64,000 bases of DNA from Halorubrum sp. PV6 (GCF_003990725.2 NZ_CP030064.1:2232001-2296000); one strand, 5' to 3'; positions 17,150 to 27,487 are shown, numbered from the stretch's first letter. Numbers and translations are program-made. The notes: a model not told the origin generated them from the letters alone.

Positions 17150-17269
17150 ACGCCGCGGCGCCGTCGTTGACCCGGCACAGGGGACTCAGACGACCGTTTT
17201 CGTCGCCGGCGCGGTGCGGCGTTTCGGGGCGACCGCAACCGCGAAGTCGCTCGCCGTCGAAAGCGGACT

Positions 17270-17959
17270 GTGACAACCGGAGCCATCCTCGCCGGAGGCC
17301 GGTCGACGCGCTTCGGCGACCGCGACAAGGCCGTCGCCGCGCTCGCGGGCGTCCCGCTCGTCCGGCGCGTCGCCGACCGACTCGTCGGCGCCGACGACCC
17401 CGTCCCGCCGGGTGCGGACCGCGCGGCGGGCGGCGAGCCGGTCGTCGACGAGCTCGTGGTCAACTGCCGACCCGACCAGCGGGCGGCGATAGACGCCGCG
17501 CTCGACGGGCTCTCCGTCCCCCGTCGCTGGGCGCTCGACGACGAGCCGGATCTGGGGCCGGTCGCCGGCATCGGGAACGCCTGTCGGACCGCGACCGGCG
17601 AGTACGTCGCCGTCGTCGCCTGCGACATGCCGTTCGTCGATCCGGGGTTTCTCGCGGCGCTCGCCGGCGACGCCGCGGGCCGTGACGCCGCGATCCCGCA
17701 ACTCGACGACCGCTGGTTTCAGACGACGCAGGCGGTGTACCGGGCCGCGCCGATGGCGGCCGCCTGCGAGCGAGCGCTCGCCCGCGGCGACCGGAAGATA
17801 CTGGCACCGATAGCCGACCTCGAGTACGCCGTCGTCGACGACGCGACGATCCGTGAACGCACCACGGACCGGACCTTCACCAACGTCAACACGCAGGAGG
17901 AACTGGCGGCGGCGGAGCGCGCGATTCGGGCGGTTGCCGACGACGGAGACGACTCGTGA
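17270..17959 (+). CDS. mobA: Molybdenum cofactor guanylyltransferase-like protein
   Basis: A 229-residue nucleotidyltransferase of the MobA family, which attaches GMP to molybdopterin. The GTP-binding loop AILAGGRSTRFGDRDKA is at the N terminus, followed by LDDEPDLGPVAGI and the metal-binding VACDMPFVDPGFL. The C-terminal TFTNVNTQEELA fits MobA or MobA-related enzymes. It starts with GTG at TTGAILAGG. No other Mo-cofactor gene is adjacent. A related CTP- or GTP-using nucleotidyltransferase cannot be fully excluded. Confidence 0.85.
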   Translation: MTTGAILAGGRSTRFGDRDKAVAALAGVPLVRRVADRLVGADDPVPPGADRAAGGEPVVDELVVNCRPDQRAAIDAALDGLSVPRRWALDDEPDLGPVAGIGNACRTATGEYVAVVACDMPFVDPGFLAALAGDAAGRDAAIPQLDDRWFQTTQAVYRAAPMAAACERALARGDRKILAPIADLEYAVVDDATIRERTTDRTFTNVNTQEELAAAERAIRAVADDGDDS

Positions 17960-18020
17960 GCGAGGGGGTCGCCGCGAGAAACCGGCGAGAACGACGAGAG
18001 CGGCGAGAGCCCGAGGCCCC

Positions 18021-18560
18021 TCAGTCCGAGAGCCGCTCGTACGCCTTGTTCAGCTTTTTAAATGCCTCCTCGTCGCCCTCCTCGCCGTCCGGGTGGAGCC
18101 GCTTCGCCTGCTTTCGATAGGTCGTCCGGACCGTCTCGCTGTCGGCGGTCGGATCGAGGCCGAGCGCCGCGTACGCCTCTCGGTCGGTCATCGCGTTCGT
18201 CGACGGGGCGCGGTCGCGACGGTCGCCGCCGGGACCGCGGGCGGAGCGCGCGCCCGCCGCCCCGCCACCGAAGCCGCCGTCCGTCGCGCCGGCCGACCGG
18301 TAGGCGGAGCGCCGGTGTTCGGCGGCTCGCGCCCGCTGTCTGGCTCGCGCTCGCTCGTCGGGGCCGGCCCGCGCGGCCTCCCGTTGAACTCGGTCCTGTA
18401 GCCGTCCGCTGGCGTGGTACCAGAGGAAGTACGAGAGGATCCCGAACGGCACGGCGACCGCCAACAGGACGGGCGAGACGACGACGCCCGCGACGAGCAG
18501 GAGGGCCGTCAACCCGATGAACGTCGCTGCCATGCCGACGACGATCGAACGATTCGTCAC
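18021..18560 (-). CDS. Membrane-anchored J-domain protein
   Basis: A 179-residue protein with two N-terminal membrane segments (about residues 5-25 and 28-46: GMAATFIGLTALLLVAG and VVSPVLLAVAVPFGILSYFLW), a basic Arg/Ala/Gly-rich middle, and a C-terminal J domain (about 125-179) with YAALGLDPTADSETVRTTYRKQAKRLHPD. The HPD motif that stimulates Hsp70 ATPase is intact. It would recruit DnaK to the membrane. The GTG start directly before TNRSIVV is preferred over an upstream frame. The order of parts is reversed from classic DnaJ and there is no zinc or substrate-binding domain. Confidence 0.8.
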   Translation of the reverse strand: MTNRSIVVGMAATFIGLTALLLVAGVVVSPVLLAVAVPFGILSYFLWYHASGRLQDRVQREAARAGPDERARARQRARAAEHRRSAYRSAGATDGGFGGGAAGARSARGPGGDRRDRAPSTNAMTDREAYAALGLDPTADSETVRTTYRKQAKRLHPDGEEGDEEAFKKLNKAYERLSD

Positions 18561-18617
18561 ACGCGTTATTGGGGCGCCAAGGTTGTAAGCGCTCGGGCGC
18601 ACCCCCGCGGCCGTCGG

Positions 18618-19343
18618 TCAGGCGAAGAGCCCGTCCTCGCCGAGTTCGACGTCCGAGTGGCGGACGACCTGCACGGCGGCGCCGAGGACGAACACCGCCG
18701 CGAACGTCCCGTTCGACAGCGTCGCCTGCCGGACGAAGGCCACGGGCTCGCCGGCGGCGACCGCCATCCAGACGGGAACGGTCATGGCGACGAGCCCGGC
18801 GCCGAGCCCCAGAAGCGACAGGGTGATCATGAGATCGTAGAAGCGCGACGCCAAGAGCCCGGCGACGGCGCCGACGAGGAGCGCGACGAGGAGGAACTGC
18901 TGGAACTCGGGCTGTGAGAGCAGCGAGGACTGGAGCGCCGCGTCGACCGCGACCGCGTCGATCCCGGTCGCCTGGGGATTGTAGAACCGCCGCAGGAGCG
19001 ACTCGCCGGCGGTCAACACCAAGACGGCGAGGGTCGCGAAGAGGAACGCCGCAATCGACACCGCAAACCGGGCCGCCAGTGGGATGAAAATGCGGCCGAG
19101 GATGGTGCCGGCCAACACCGAGACGCCGGCGAGGACCAGCCGCTCGCCCCCGCCGAGCGGGGCCGTCGTCACCTCGGGGACGACTACCCACCCGACGAAC
19201 CCGCCGACCATCGCGCCGCCGAGCCAGCTTATCCAGCCGAGGACGCGGTCTTTGAGGCTGTAGGCGCCGAACACCAGCGTGGCGCCGACGACGGTGTTCG
19301 TCAGGAGCACCGCCAGAGCTATCGGATCTGCTGTAAGTGACAT
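18618..19343 (-). CDS. Multi-spanning membrane protein of unknown function
   Basis: A 241-residue integral membrane protein with about seven hydrophobic segments: TNTVVGATLVFGAY, GGAMVGGFVGWVVV, LAGVSVLAGTILGRIF, AFLFATLAVLVLTAG, FLLVALLVGAVAGLLA, LSLLGLGAGLVAMTV and FAAVFVLGAAVQVVR. The Gly-rich helices recall TM198-like/DUF4203 proteins, but this is only a resemblance. It is divergent from mutS, with the two starts 100 bp apart. The ATG before SLTADPIAL is chosen because earlier codons are polar and non-family-like. Confidence 0.75.
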   Translation of the reverse strand: MSLTADPIALAVLLTNTVVGATLVFGAYSLKDRVLGWISWLGGAMVGGFVGWVVVPEVTTAPLGGGERLVLAGVSVLAGTILGRIFIPLAARFAVSIAAFLFATLAVLVLTAGESLLRRFYNPQATGIDAVAVDAALQSSLLSQPEFQQFLLVALLVGAVAGLLASRFYDLMITLSLLGLGAGLVAMTVPVWMAVAAGEPVAFVRQATLSNGTFAAVFVLGAAVQVVRHSDVELGEDGLFA

Positions 19344-19412
19344 GCGTTGACAGGTGTCGGCGAGCGACTTAGTTCTCCGGCTTCGGGCGCGTTCACCCCC
19401 CGACTCCGCACC

Positions 19413-19419
19413 GTTTATC
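19413..19419 (+). promoter_or_regulatory. TATA box of mutS
   Basis: GTTTATC lies 25-31 bp upstream of the mutS ATG, as expected for a leaderless transcript. Confidence 0.5.
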
Positions 19420-19443
19420 ACCGCGGCCGACCGGGTTCGTGGT

Positions 19444-22281
19444 ATGCCGACTGCGGACCGCGAGGCGGTGGCCGGGCTCCCGCCGGGAATCGCCGCCGCC
19501 CGCGAAGAACTGACGCCGATGCTCTCGCAGTACGCCGACCTGTGTGCGGCCCACGAGGACGCGCTCGTGTTGTTCCAGGTCGGCGACTTCTACGAGGCGT
19601 TCTGCGAGGCGGCCGCGGCGGTCGCCCGCGTCTGCGAGGTGACGCTGACGGAGCGCTCCGACTCGACCGGCGACTACCCGATGGCAGGCATCCCCATCGA
19701 CAACGCCGCGCCCTACCTCGAATCGTTACTCGACGCGGGGTACCGCGTCGCCCTCGGCGACCAGGTGGAGGACGCGGATCAGGCCTCTGGCCTCGTCGAC
19801 CGCGCCGTCACCGAGGTGATCACGCCCGGAACCGTCGTGGAGGACGACCTGCTGGAGGCGGGGACGACCAACTACGTGGCGGCGGTGGCGAGGGGCGACC
19901 CCGGCTCGGAGGGTTCCGTGGGCCTCGCCGCCGTCGACGTCTCGACCGGCGAGTGTCTCGTCACCGCCGGCGACCGCGACGACGTGGCCGAGGAACTCGA
20001 CCGGATCGCCCCCGCGGAGCTCATCGCCGGCCCCGACGCGCCCGAGTTCGCGCCGGCGGACGCCGAGCGCGGCTGGACGACCCACGACTACGACCCCGGT
20101 GCCTTCGAGCGACGCGCGGCGGTCGAGCGACTGGAGCCGTATCTCCCCGCCCCCGACCGCCGGTTCGACGGGGACGCCGAACTCCGAGCCGCCGGGGCGG
20201 TCCTCGCCTACGCGGAGTACACCCAAGGCGACGACGGGCCGCTCTCGTACGTCACCCGGATCCGCCGGTACGACCCTCGCGACCGCCTGCGACTCGACGC
20301 GGCCGCCCAGCGCAGCCTCGAACTGTTCGAGAACCGCGGGTTGGGCGCGAGCGACACCCTGTTCGACGCGCTCGACGAGACGAGCTGCGCGCTCGGGCGG
20401 CGGTGTCTGGAACGGTGGCTGCGGCGCCCCCTCGTCGACGCCGATGCGATCCGGGGCCGCCACGACGCGGTCGGTGAACTGGCCGACCGCACCGTCGTGC
20501 GCGAGAAACTCGCCGACGCGCTCGGGGCCGCCTACGACCTCGAACGCCTCGTCGGTCGGATCTCCCGCGGGCGCGCCGACGCGAGGGACCTGCGCTCGCT
20601 GCACGCGACGCTCGCGGTCGTGCCGGAGTTAAAAGCGACACTCGCGGAGGGAGACGAGGTCGAGGGTGAGCGTGGGACGAGCGAGCCGGCCAACGAGACC
20701 GACGGCTACCCCCGCACCGACCACCTCCGCGACCTCCGCGACCGCCTCGACGAGCTCGCCGAGATTCGGGAGCTGATAGACGACGCGATTGCCGTCAATC
20801 CCCCACCGGAGATCACCGAGGGCGGCGTCATCCGCGAGGGGTTCGACGACGACCTCGACGCGCTCCGCGCGACCGAACGAGAGGGCCGCGAGTGGGTCGC
20901 AGATCTGGAAGCCGCCGAGCGCGAGCGCACCGGTATCGACTCGCTTTCGGTCGGCCACAACCAGGTCCACGGCTACTACATCGAGGTGACCGACGCCAAC
21001 CTCGACCGCGTTCCGGACGACTACCGCCGCCGACAGACCTTGAAAAACAGCGAGCGCTACTACACTCCGGAATTAAAAGAGCGCGAAGAGGAGATCGTCG
21101 GCGCCGCAGAGCGCGCGGACGCCACGGAGTACGAGCTGTTCGTCGACGTCCGCGAGCGCGTCGCCGGCGAGACGGAACGGATTCAGGACCTTGCAGACGC
21201 GATAGCCGAGATCGACGCGCTCCGGTCGCTCTCGACGGTCGCGGTCGAGCGCGACTACGTTCGGCCGACGGTCCGGACCGGTGAGGACGCCGGCGTCGAG
21301 ATCGAGGGGGGCCGCCATCCGGTCGTCGAGCGCACCGAGGAGTCGTTCGTCCCGAACGACGCCGACCTCCCGCGGGGGTCGATCGCCGTCATCACGGGGC
21401 CGAACATGAGCGGGAAGTCGACGTACATGCGGTCGGTGGCGCTCGCGGTCGTGCTCGCGCAGACCGGCTCCTTCGTCCCCGCACAGGCGGCCTCGCTGCC
21501 CGTCTTCGACCGCCTGTTCACCCGCGTCGGCGCCTCGGACGACATCGCCGGCGGGCAGTCGACGTTCATGCGAGAGATGAGCGAACTGACCGAGATCCTC
21601 CACGACGCCGGCCCGAACTCGCTCGTCCTCCTCGACGAGGTGGGCCGCGGCACCGCGACGACCGACGGGCGCGCCATCGCCCGCGCCGCCGCCGAGTTCG
21701 TTCACGACGAGCTCGCGGCGACCGCGCTGTTTGCCACACATTACCACGACCTGACCGACCTCGCGGCCGAGCGCGACTGCGTCTTCAACCTCCACTTCAC
21801 CGCGACCCGCGAAGACGGCGACGTGACGTTCCTCCACCGGGTCGCCCCCGGCGCCTCCTCGTCGTCGTACGGCGTCGAGGTCGCCGAACTCGCGGGCGTG
21901 CCGGCGCCGGTCGTCGAGCGCTCCCGCGAACTGGTCGCCGACGAGGCAGACGGTGGGTCCGAGCCCGCCGCCGACCCGACGGGGCCGGACGAGGACGACG
22001 CGGCCGGCGACGCCTCGCTCCGGGAGTTCCTCGCTGAAGAGGCGGACGCGAGCGAGCCGGGCGACTCGGCGCGCGAAGCGGAGCGGGGCGGCGACGAGTC
22101 GGCCGCCGACCCGCCCGCGACCGACCGCGAGGCGACCGACGCCGCCGCGTCGAGTGACGAGCCCGCCGCGTCGACCGACCTGGCCGACGACCTGCGCGCG
22201 CTCGACCTGGCCCGGATGACGCCCATCGAGGCGTTGAACGCCCTCCACGACCTCCAGTCGCGAGCCACCGATGACGAGTGA
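19444..22281 (+). CDS. mutS: DNA mismatch repair protein MutS
   Basis: A 945-residue MutS1-type protein that recognises mismatches as a dimer. The mismatch-reading Phe-x-Glu lies in [11 protein letters not shown] near residue 45. The connector, lever and clamp follow, then the ATPase with Walker [10 protein letters not shown] (about 652-660), the Walker [15 protein letters not shown] and the FATHYHDL histidine switch. An acidic, low-complexity stretch of about 85 residues precedes the final helix [14 protein letters not shown], which mediates dimerisation. mutL follows with an 11-bp overlap. The ATG chosen fits the TATA box; a frame-open extension upstream is unsupported. Confidence 0.97.
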   Translation: MPTADREAVAGLPPGIAAAREELTPMLSQYADLCAAHEDALVLFQVGDFYEAFCEAAAAVARVCEVTLTERSDSTGDYPMAGIPIDNAAPYLESLLDAGYRVALGDQVEDADQASGLVDRAVTEVITPGTVVEDDLLEAGTTNYVAAVARGDPGSEGSVGLAAVDVSTGECLVTAGDRDDVAEELDRIAPAELIAGPDAPEFAPADAERGWTTHDYDPGAFERRAAVERLEPYLPAPDRRFDGDAELRAAGAVLAYAEYTQGDDGPLSYVTRIRRYDPRDRLRLDAAAQRSLELFENRGLGASDTLFDALDETSCALGRRCLERWLRRPLVDADAIRGRHDAVGELADRTVVREKLADALGAAYDLERLVGRISRGRADARDLRSLHATLAVVPELKATLAEGDEVEGERGTSEPANETDGYPRTDHLRDLRDRLDELAEIRELIDDAIAVNPPPEITEGGVIREGFDDDLDALRATEREGREWVADLEAAERERTGIDSLSVGHNQVHGYYIEVTDANLDRVPDDYRRRQTLKNSERYYTPELKEREEEIVGAAERADATEYELFVDVRERVAGETERIQDLADAIAEIDALRSLSTVAVERDYVRPTVRTGEDAGVEIEGGRHPVVERTEESFVPNDADLPRGSIAVITGPNMSGKSTYMRSVALAVVLAQTGSFVPAQAASLPVFDRLFTRVGASDDIAGGQSTFMREMSELTEILHDAGPNSLVLLDEVGRGTATTDGRAIARAAAEFVHDELAATALFATHYHDLTDLAAERDCVFNLHFTATREDGDVTFLHRVAPGASSSSYGVEVAELAGVPAPVVERSRELVADEADGGSEPAADPTGPDEDDAAGDASLREFLAEEADASEPGDSAREAERGGDESAADPPATDREATDAAASSDEPAASTDLADDLRALDLARMTPIEALNALHDLQSRATDDE

Positions 22282-24022
22282 CGACCGGGACGCGAAGGGG
22301 CGAGGGGAGAGGCCGAGCCCCGTCCGCCGGCTCGACCCGGCCACCGTCGACCGCATCGCGGCCGGCGAGGTGGTGACCCGACCGGCCCGCGTCGTCGGCG
22401 AACTGCTCGACAACGCGCTCGACGCCGGGGCGTCGCGGGTCCGGGTCGCGGTCGACGGCGACGGGACGGAGCGGGTCCGCGTGGCAGACGACGGTCACGG
22501 GATGAGTCGCGAGGACGCCCGCCTCGCCGTGGAGCGCCACGCGACGAGCAAGCTCGCCCCCGACGGCGACCCGGTCGGCGTCGACTCGCTCGGCTTCCGC
22601 GGCGAGGCGCTGGCCGCCATCAGCGAGGCGGCCCGACTCGAACTCGTCACCAACGACGGCGACGCGGTCGGGACGCGGGTGACCGTCGACGGGACGGTGA
22701 CCGGCGCCGAGACGGGCGAGCCGGCAGTCACGGACGCCGGACGCGCCCGCGGCACCACGGTCGTCGTCGAGGACCTCTTCGCGACCCGGCCGGCGCGCCG
22801 GGAGTCGCTCGCGGGGGCCGCGACGGAGTTCGCCCGGATCTCCAAACTCGTCGCGGACTACGCCCTCGCGAACCCGACGGTGGCGTTCACGCTGGACCAC
22901 GACGGCTCGCAGACCCTATCGACGCCGGGCGCGGGCGTCACCGAGGCGCTCCTGGGCGTGTACGACCGCGAGACCGCGAGCCGCTCGACGACGCTCGCGG
23001 CGAGCGCCGACATCGACGGTGGCGGGGCGAGCGGCGAGTCCGGAAGCGGTCCGCCCTCGATAGCCGTCACCGGCGCGCTGGCGTACCCGTCGGTGACGCG
23101 CGCCTCGCGGGACCACGTTCGGGTCTCGGTGAACGGGCGCCCGGTCCGGAACGACCGCCTCGCCGCCGCGGTCAGCGAGGGGTACGGCCGGCTGCTCCCG
23201 ACCGGGCGCGAGCCGGTGGCGGCCGTCGACGTGTCGCTGCCGCCCGCCCGCGTCGACCCGAACGTTCACCCGGCGAAGCGGGAGGTCGGACTCCGCGACG
23301 CCGACGCGGTGGCCGACGCCGTCGCGTCGGTGGTCGCCGACGCGCTCACCGGCGCCGACCTCCGACGGACCGCCGAGGTCGACACCGGGCTCGACGGGGC
23401 GCTCGACCCGGTCGGCGGCGCGGAGGGCGAGCGCCCGACGCCGTTCGCGGACGCCGAGCCGATCGGCACGTTCCGCGACCTCTACGTCCTCGTCGAGGCC
23501 GGCGACGAGCTGCTCGTGATCGACGGCCACGCCGCCCACGAGCGCGTCAACTACGAGCGACTCGGCCGAGCCGTCGACGGCGAGCCGATAGCGACCGCCG
23601 AACTCGACCCCCCGGCGACGGTGTCGCTGTCGGCCGACGAGGCGGCGGCCGCGGAGGCACACGCCGACGCCCTCGCCGCGCTCGGCTTCGAGACGACGCC
23701 GTTCGGCGGCGGCACCCTGCGGCTTCGGGCCGTTCCGGCGCCGTTCGGGCGGACGGCCGACGCCGACGCGTTCCGGGACGCGCTCGCGGCGGTCGGGAAC
23801 GGCGAGTCGCCGCAGGGCGGGCGAGAGGCGCTGCTCGCGGACCTGGCCTGTCACCCGTCGCTGAGACGGGGGGAGTTCGGCGAGCTGGACGACGGCGAGT
23901 TGCGCGCGCTCCTCGACCGCCTCGGGGAGTGCGACCGCCCCTACGCCTGCCCGCACGGGCGGCCGACGGTCCTCGCGGTCGACGAGGCGACCTTCGCGGC
24001 CGGGTTCGGGCGCGAGCGGTAG
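22271..24022 (+). CDS. mutL: DNA mismatch repair protein MutL
   Basis: A 583-residue GHKL ATPase and matchmaker of mismatch repair. N-terminal motifs: [26 protein letters not shown] (with the catalytic Glu), VADDGHGM and [12 protein letters not shown]. The C-terminal region keeps an endonuclease-type motif written [12 protein letters not shown], where the usual Gln after Asp is Gly, plus ACHPSLRRG-like and CPHGRPT metal-site motifs. It is therefore probably a nicking MutL rather than the methyl-directed E. coli type. It overlaps mutS by 11 bp. The stop codon lies at the edge of a 15-bp repeat tract. Confidence 0.96.
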   Translation: MTSDDRDAKGRGERPSPVRRLDPATVDRIAAGEVVTRPARVVGELLDNALDAGASRVRVAVDGDGTERVRVADDGHGMSREDARLAVERHATSKLAPDGDPVGVDSLGFRGEALAAISEAARLELVTNDGDAVGTRVTVDGTVTGAETGEPAVTDAGRARGTTVVVEDLFATRPARRESLAGAATEFARISKLVADYALANPTVAFTLDHDGSQTLSTPGAGVTEALLGVYDRETASRSTTLAASADIDGGGASGESGSGPPSIAVTGALAYPSVTRASRDHVRVSVNGRPVRNDRLAAAVSEGYGRLLPTGREPVAAVDVSLPPARVDPNVHPAKREVGLRDADAVADAVASVVADALTGADLRRTAEVDTGLDGALDPVGGAEGERPTPFADAEPIGTFRDLYVLVEAGDELLVIDGHAAHERVNYERLGRAVDGEPIATAELDPPATVSLSADEAAAAEAHADALAALGFETTPFGGGTLRLRAVPAPFGRTADADAFRDALAAVGNGESPQGGREALLADLACHPSLRRGEFGELDDGELRALLDRLGECDRPYACPHGRPTVLAVDEATFAAGFGRER

Positions 24023-24040
24023 CGGGCGGGCGGCCGCGGG

Positions 24041-24100
24041 GCGGGCGGTAGCGGGGCGGGCGGTAGCGAGGCGGGCGGTAGCGGGGCGGGCGGTAACGGA
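24041..24100. repeat. Four 15-bp tandem repeats just after mutL
   Basis: Units GCGGGCGGTAGCGGG, GCGGGCGGTAGCGAG, GCGGGCGGTAGCGGG and GCGGGCGGTAACGGA lie head to tail, preceded by an imperfect copy that contains the mutL stop codon. Units are multiples of three and stay open in the mutL frame, where they would encode Gly-Ala-Gly-Gly-Ser repeats. Confidence 0.85.
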
Positions 24101-24166
24101 CCAGGGTCGGCGGATCGGACCGCAGCGACCGATACCTATTAGCATACCGAGAGCGCGAGTCACGGT

Positions 24167-24685
24167 ATGGACGAGTCGATCGAGACGACGCGGGGGTCGC
24201 TGCCGCAGGAGCGGGCTGGCGGGCGGTTCTCGGCGCCGGCCGGGCTCCGCGACCTCGTTTCGCGGCTGCTCGACTGGCTCAAGCGTCGCGCGGGCGTCGA
24301 CCTAGAGACCGTCTCCACGGCGACGACGATGCGCAACGTCGTCGACACGGACGCGCTCGCCGACCGGACGCCGCCGGACTGGGACGTGCGGTACGACATG
24401 GTCACCTACGGGCGCGGCACGCTCACCGACGTACTGATCTTCCACCACGGCCCCACCCGACAGGAACTGGTAGTGATGCCGGAACGGAACACGGAGCCCG
24501 AAGGCGAGACCAGCTTCTACCACACCGACCGGGTTCGCGGCGCTCGCCACCTCCTCTCTATCGGGGCGGACTCGCTCGTCGCGGCGCTCGGGTACATCCT
24601 CGACCGGATCGGCCGGTTCGAACAGCTGTTCGCCGGGCGAGGCACGGATCTGCCGAGCGGCTACACCAGCGTGTCTGATCTCTGA
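24167..24685 (+). CDS. Conserved-type haloarchaeal protein of unknown function
   Basis: A 172-residue protein that I do not recognise. It has a polar N terminus, an amphipathic segment (LRDLVSRLLDWLKRRAG), a mixed alpha/beta middle with DVLIFHHGPTRQELVVMPERN and a C-terminal helix SLVAALGYILDRIGRFEQLF. No membrane span, signal or metal motif is evident. It lies alone after mutL, separated by the repeat tract, with a TATA-like CCTATTAGC about 25 bp before its ATG. Codon use matches neighbouring core genes. Confidence 0.7.
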   Translation: MDESIETTRGSLPQERAGGRFSAPAGLRDLVSRLLDWLKRRAGVDLETVSTATTMRNVVDTDALADRTPPDWDVRYDMVTYGRGTLTDVLIFHHGPTRQELVVMPERNTEPEGETSFYHTDRVRGARHLLSIGADSLVAALGYILDRIGRFEQLFAGRGTDLPSGYTSVSDL

Positions 24686-24739
24686 GCGCGCCGGGCCGCC
24701 GAGCGCGCCGAAGTACGCCCCGGACGACTCGCGACCCGC

Positions 24740-25960
24740 CTAGGCCGGGCGATCGCTCGGGCGTCCGTCCCCGTCTTTCGAGCGCTCGACGCGCTCAACG
24801 GTGTCCGACGCTTCGTTCGTCTCCGGGTGATACGAGACGGTCCGCTGGGGGTACGGGATGGAGATCCCGGCGTCCGCGAACCGCTCCTGTATCTCCTCGA
24901 CCGCGGCCGCCTTCGAGCGCCACCGGGCCTGCGGGGTCGGGGGATCGATCCAAAAGCGGAGATCGAGCAGGATCGCGGAGTCGCCGAACCCCGAGGGGAT
25001 CACGTACGGTTTCGGGTTGTTGGCCACGGAGTCGATCCCCGCGAGCACGTCCTCGGCGATCTCGCTCGCCGCCTCGGGGTCGTCGTCGTAGCCGATCCCG
25101 ACCTCCATGTGGATCCGGAGGCGCCCCTCGCGGCTCCGGTTCGTGATCGCCTGGTTGGTGACCAGGTCGTTGGGGACGACGACGTACTCGCCGTCGAAGT
25201 TGCGCATGTGGGTGTTCATGATCGTGATCTCCGTGACGAACCCCTCCTCGTCGCCGATCTCGACCCAGTCGCCGATCTTGAACGGGCGCGCGAACATCAG
25301 CACGAACCCGGCGATGAGCGATCCGAGGGTCTGACGGGCCGCCATCCCGAGGACGATGCCGAGGAAGCCGGCCCCGACGAGCAGGCCGCCGAGGTTGACG
25401 CCCCAGATGCCGAGGACGGTTATCCCCGCGAGGATCAGGACGGCCACCTGCATGATCCGGCTGAGCAGCTGTTCCTGGTGGGCGGTGATCCGGTCGCTGT
25501 CGGCCGAGAGCGCCGAGACGTACTCGTCTAACACGCTGCTCGCGACGTACGCCGCGCCGAGGAGGAGAAGCGAGAGCCCCGCCTGCCCGCCGACGGTGAG
25601 GGCCCGCTCCGCGACCGGCAGCACCGTGACGACGACGGAGAACTGCCCCCAGAGCGTCAGGACGGCGACGGCCGCGAGCGCGAACAGCGCGAGCTGCGAG
25701 AGGCCGACGATCAGCCGCAACGCGAACGACACCGGGACCGCCTCCCGCATCGTCTCGACCGAGGTTTCGCCGCGGTCGTCGAGGAACCGCACCACCCAGC
25801 GCGACGTGACGCGCTCCGCCGCCCGGACACCGCGCGGCAGCAGCAGCCAGCCGACGGCAAGCGTCGCGAGCAGGATGCCGGCCGTCACGGCGATGCGGGC
25901 CTCCGTGCTCGCGACGCTCCCCAACAGGAGGTCGATCCGCGTTCCGAGGTTCGTGGTCAC
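24740..25960 (-). CDS. Small-conductance mechanosensitive channel (MscS family)
   Basis: About 406 residues. Four to five hydrophobic segments precede the pore helix and beta domain: GLLVGAGFLGIVLGMAARQTLGSLIAGFVLM is the TM3/pore part, and ARPFKIGDWVEIGDEEGFVTEITIMNT is the hallmark MscS beta-domain motif, followed by VVPNDLVTNQAITNRS. MscS channels release solutes on hypo-osmotic shock, important for a halophile. The GTG at TTNLGTRID is preferred; another GTG 36 bp upstream adds a basic 12-residue leader overlapping a TTTTTACG that could be part of the promoter. Confidence 0.9.
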   Translation of the reverse strand: MTTNLGTRIDLLLGSVASTEARIAVTAGILLATLAVGWLLLPRGVRAAERVTSRWVVRFLDDRGETSVETMREAVPVSFALRLIVGLSQLALFALAAVAVLTLWGQFSVVVTVLPVAERALTVGGQAGLSLLLLGAAYVASSVLDEYVSALSADSDRITAHQEQLLSRIMQVAVLILAGITVLGIWGVNLGGLLVGAGFLGIVLGMAARQTLGSLIAGFVLMFARPFKIGDWVEIGDEEGFVTEITIMNTHMRNFDGEYVVVPNDLVTNQAITNRSREGRLRIHMEVGIGYDDDPEAASEIAEDVLAGIDSVANNPKPYVIPSGFGDSAILLDLRFWIDPPTPQARWRSKAAAVEEIQERFADAGISIPYPQRTVSYHPETNEASDTVERVERSKDGDGRPSDRPA

Positions 25961-26036
25961 TGCCTGACGGTTCCGCCTCGTACGTAAAAACCTCACCCCA
26001 CGGCTATCGTCTGGGAGAACGGGCGCGTCGCGCCGG

Positions 26037-27326
26037 TCAGCGGCCGCGGCGGAGCTCTTCTATCAGCTGTTCGATGAGCGCGGACTGCCTGTCGAGCCGC
26101 TCCGACTGCTGTTCGACGGTGTGGCGGAGTTCGGCAACCTCGGTGGCGAGGTCCTCCCCCTCGACGCCGGCGCTCTCGAACGGCGAGCCGTCGAAGGCGT
26201 CGGCCTCGGGCGGGTCCGCCGCGTCTGCGTCCGCGGGGCGCGACGCGTCCGCCGCGAGCGAGTCATCCGCAAGCGAGTCGTCCGCGAGCGGATCGGCCCC
26301 GGCGGTCGAGTCGGGGTCGTCCGCGGGGTGGTCGGCCGCGAGCGGGTCCGCGTCGGCCCCCTGATCGGCGGGGTCGTCCTCGACGAGCGGGTCGCCGCTC
26401 GACGACGCCGAACCGGTGGTCGGCGCGTCGATTTGGTCCGGCGCGTCGCCGCTCGCGTCGCTCGGCTCGGCGTCCGCCGCCGTCTCCGGCTCCGGCGCGT
26501 CGTCGGTGCCGAAGGCGTCGTCCGCGCCCAGCGCGTCCTCTGCGCCCGCCGCCGCCTCGGCCTCCGCGTCGGCGACCGGCGACGCCGAGAGGGGGTCGGG
26601 CCCTTCGCCGAAGTCCGTGGTGCTTGCGCCGCCGCCGGCGGTCGCGTCGGCCTCCTCGTCGTCGGCGACGGTCAGGCGGAACTCTTCGAGGCTGTCGACG
26701 TCGTGGTACGCGCAGACGGCGTCGATGAGAGTCTCCCGGACCGCGCGGGCCGACTCGTTAGGGGCTTTAAACCGCTCGGAGCGCCCGCCGTGGGCCAACA
26801 CGACCGCGGTCGCGACGGTCCCCTCCTCGAAGTCGAGGTCCGTGATGTCCGCGTAGGCGAACTCCTCGAACTCCTCGTCCCAGACCGCGGACCCGACGTG
26901 TTTGACGAGTCGCTCGCTGGTGACGACGAGGGTGAGTTCGGAAAAGCGGAACGTGCGGACGACGGACTCGCCGGGGTCGGTGACGCTCCGGGCGGAGAGG
27001 ACGCCGGCGAGGACCGGGTGGAGCACGTCGTCGATGCGCTTTGCGGGCACCGATATCGTCTCGTCGCCGTCGAGACCGTACCCGAGGGTGAGTTTCGCCT
27101 TGCGGCGGCCCGTCGAGACCGCGATGCGCTCGACGTCGTGAGGGTACTCCGCGACCGACTCGTCCGACAGGAGGCCGTCGCCGCGATAGACGAGCGTCCG
27201 GGTCGGCGTGACCGCAAGCCGGTCGTCGCCCCCGAGCGTGACGTCGGCAACGACGCTCTCGTCGCCGACGGTCCCCGCGAGCAGTTCGGGAAGGCTCATA
27301 TCCCCGAGATTCGCCCCGTCGGCCAT
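26037..27326 (-). CDS. Haloarchaeal PH-like protein with acidic linker and C-terminal coiled coil
   Basis: A 429-residue protein. The N-terminal about 210 residues look like two PH-like (GRAM/bPH) beta domains: TPTRTLVYRGDGLLSD with VERIAVSTGRRKAKLTLGYG, then LTLVVTSERLVKHVG with FEEFAYADITDLDFEEG. It may belong to a haloarchaeal DUF such as DUF7115 (recalled, not verified). A linker of about 180 residues rich in Asp, Ala, Glu, Ser and Pro follows, ending in a coiled coil VAELRHTVEQQSERLDRQSALIEQ. No enzyme motif is seen. It could be a membrane-surface scaffold; the function is unknown. Confidence 0.75.
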   Translation of the reverse strand: MADGANLGDMSLPELLAGTVGDESVVADVTLGGDDRLAVTPTRTLVYRGDGLLSDESVAEYPHDVERIAVSTGRRKAKLTLGYGLDGDETISVPAKRIDDVLHPVLAGVLSARSVTDPGESVVRTFRFSELTLVVTSERLVKHVGSAVWDEEFEEFAYADITDLDFEEGTVATAVVLAHGGRSERFKAPNESARAVRETLIDAVCAYHDVDSLEEFRLTVADDEEADATAGGGASTTDFGEGPDPLSASPVADAEAEAAAGAEDALGADDAFGTDDAPEPETAADAEPSDASGDAPDQIDAPTTGSASSSGDPLVEDDPADQGADADPLAADHPADDPDSTAGADPLADDSLADDSLAADASRPADADAADPPEADAFDGSPFESAGVEGEDLATEVAELRHTVEQQSERLDRQSALIEQLIEELRRGR

Positions 27327-27487
27327 AAATCCGCGGGGTCCGCGCCGGCGACCGTCGCGACCCCGTCACACCGCGAGTCGCCGCCCGACCGAGCCGAGAC
27401 GCCCCGCCGGTCGCGACGCTGTCACGAGTTCACATTCCTGCGATGGATGGGAAGGTTAAAGAGTATCATCGCGGTACGAAAAGGTGA

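Noticed and set aside
26063-26856. Low-complexity frames opposite the acidic linker of the PH-like protein
   Set aside because: They mirror the Asp/Ala/Ser-rich linker and show no independent features.
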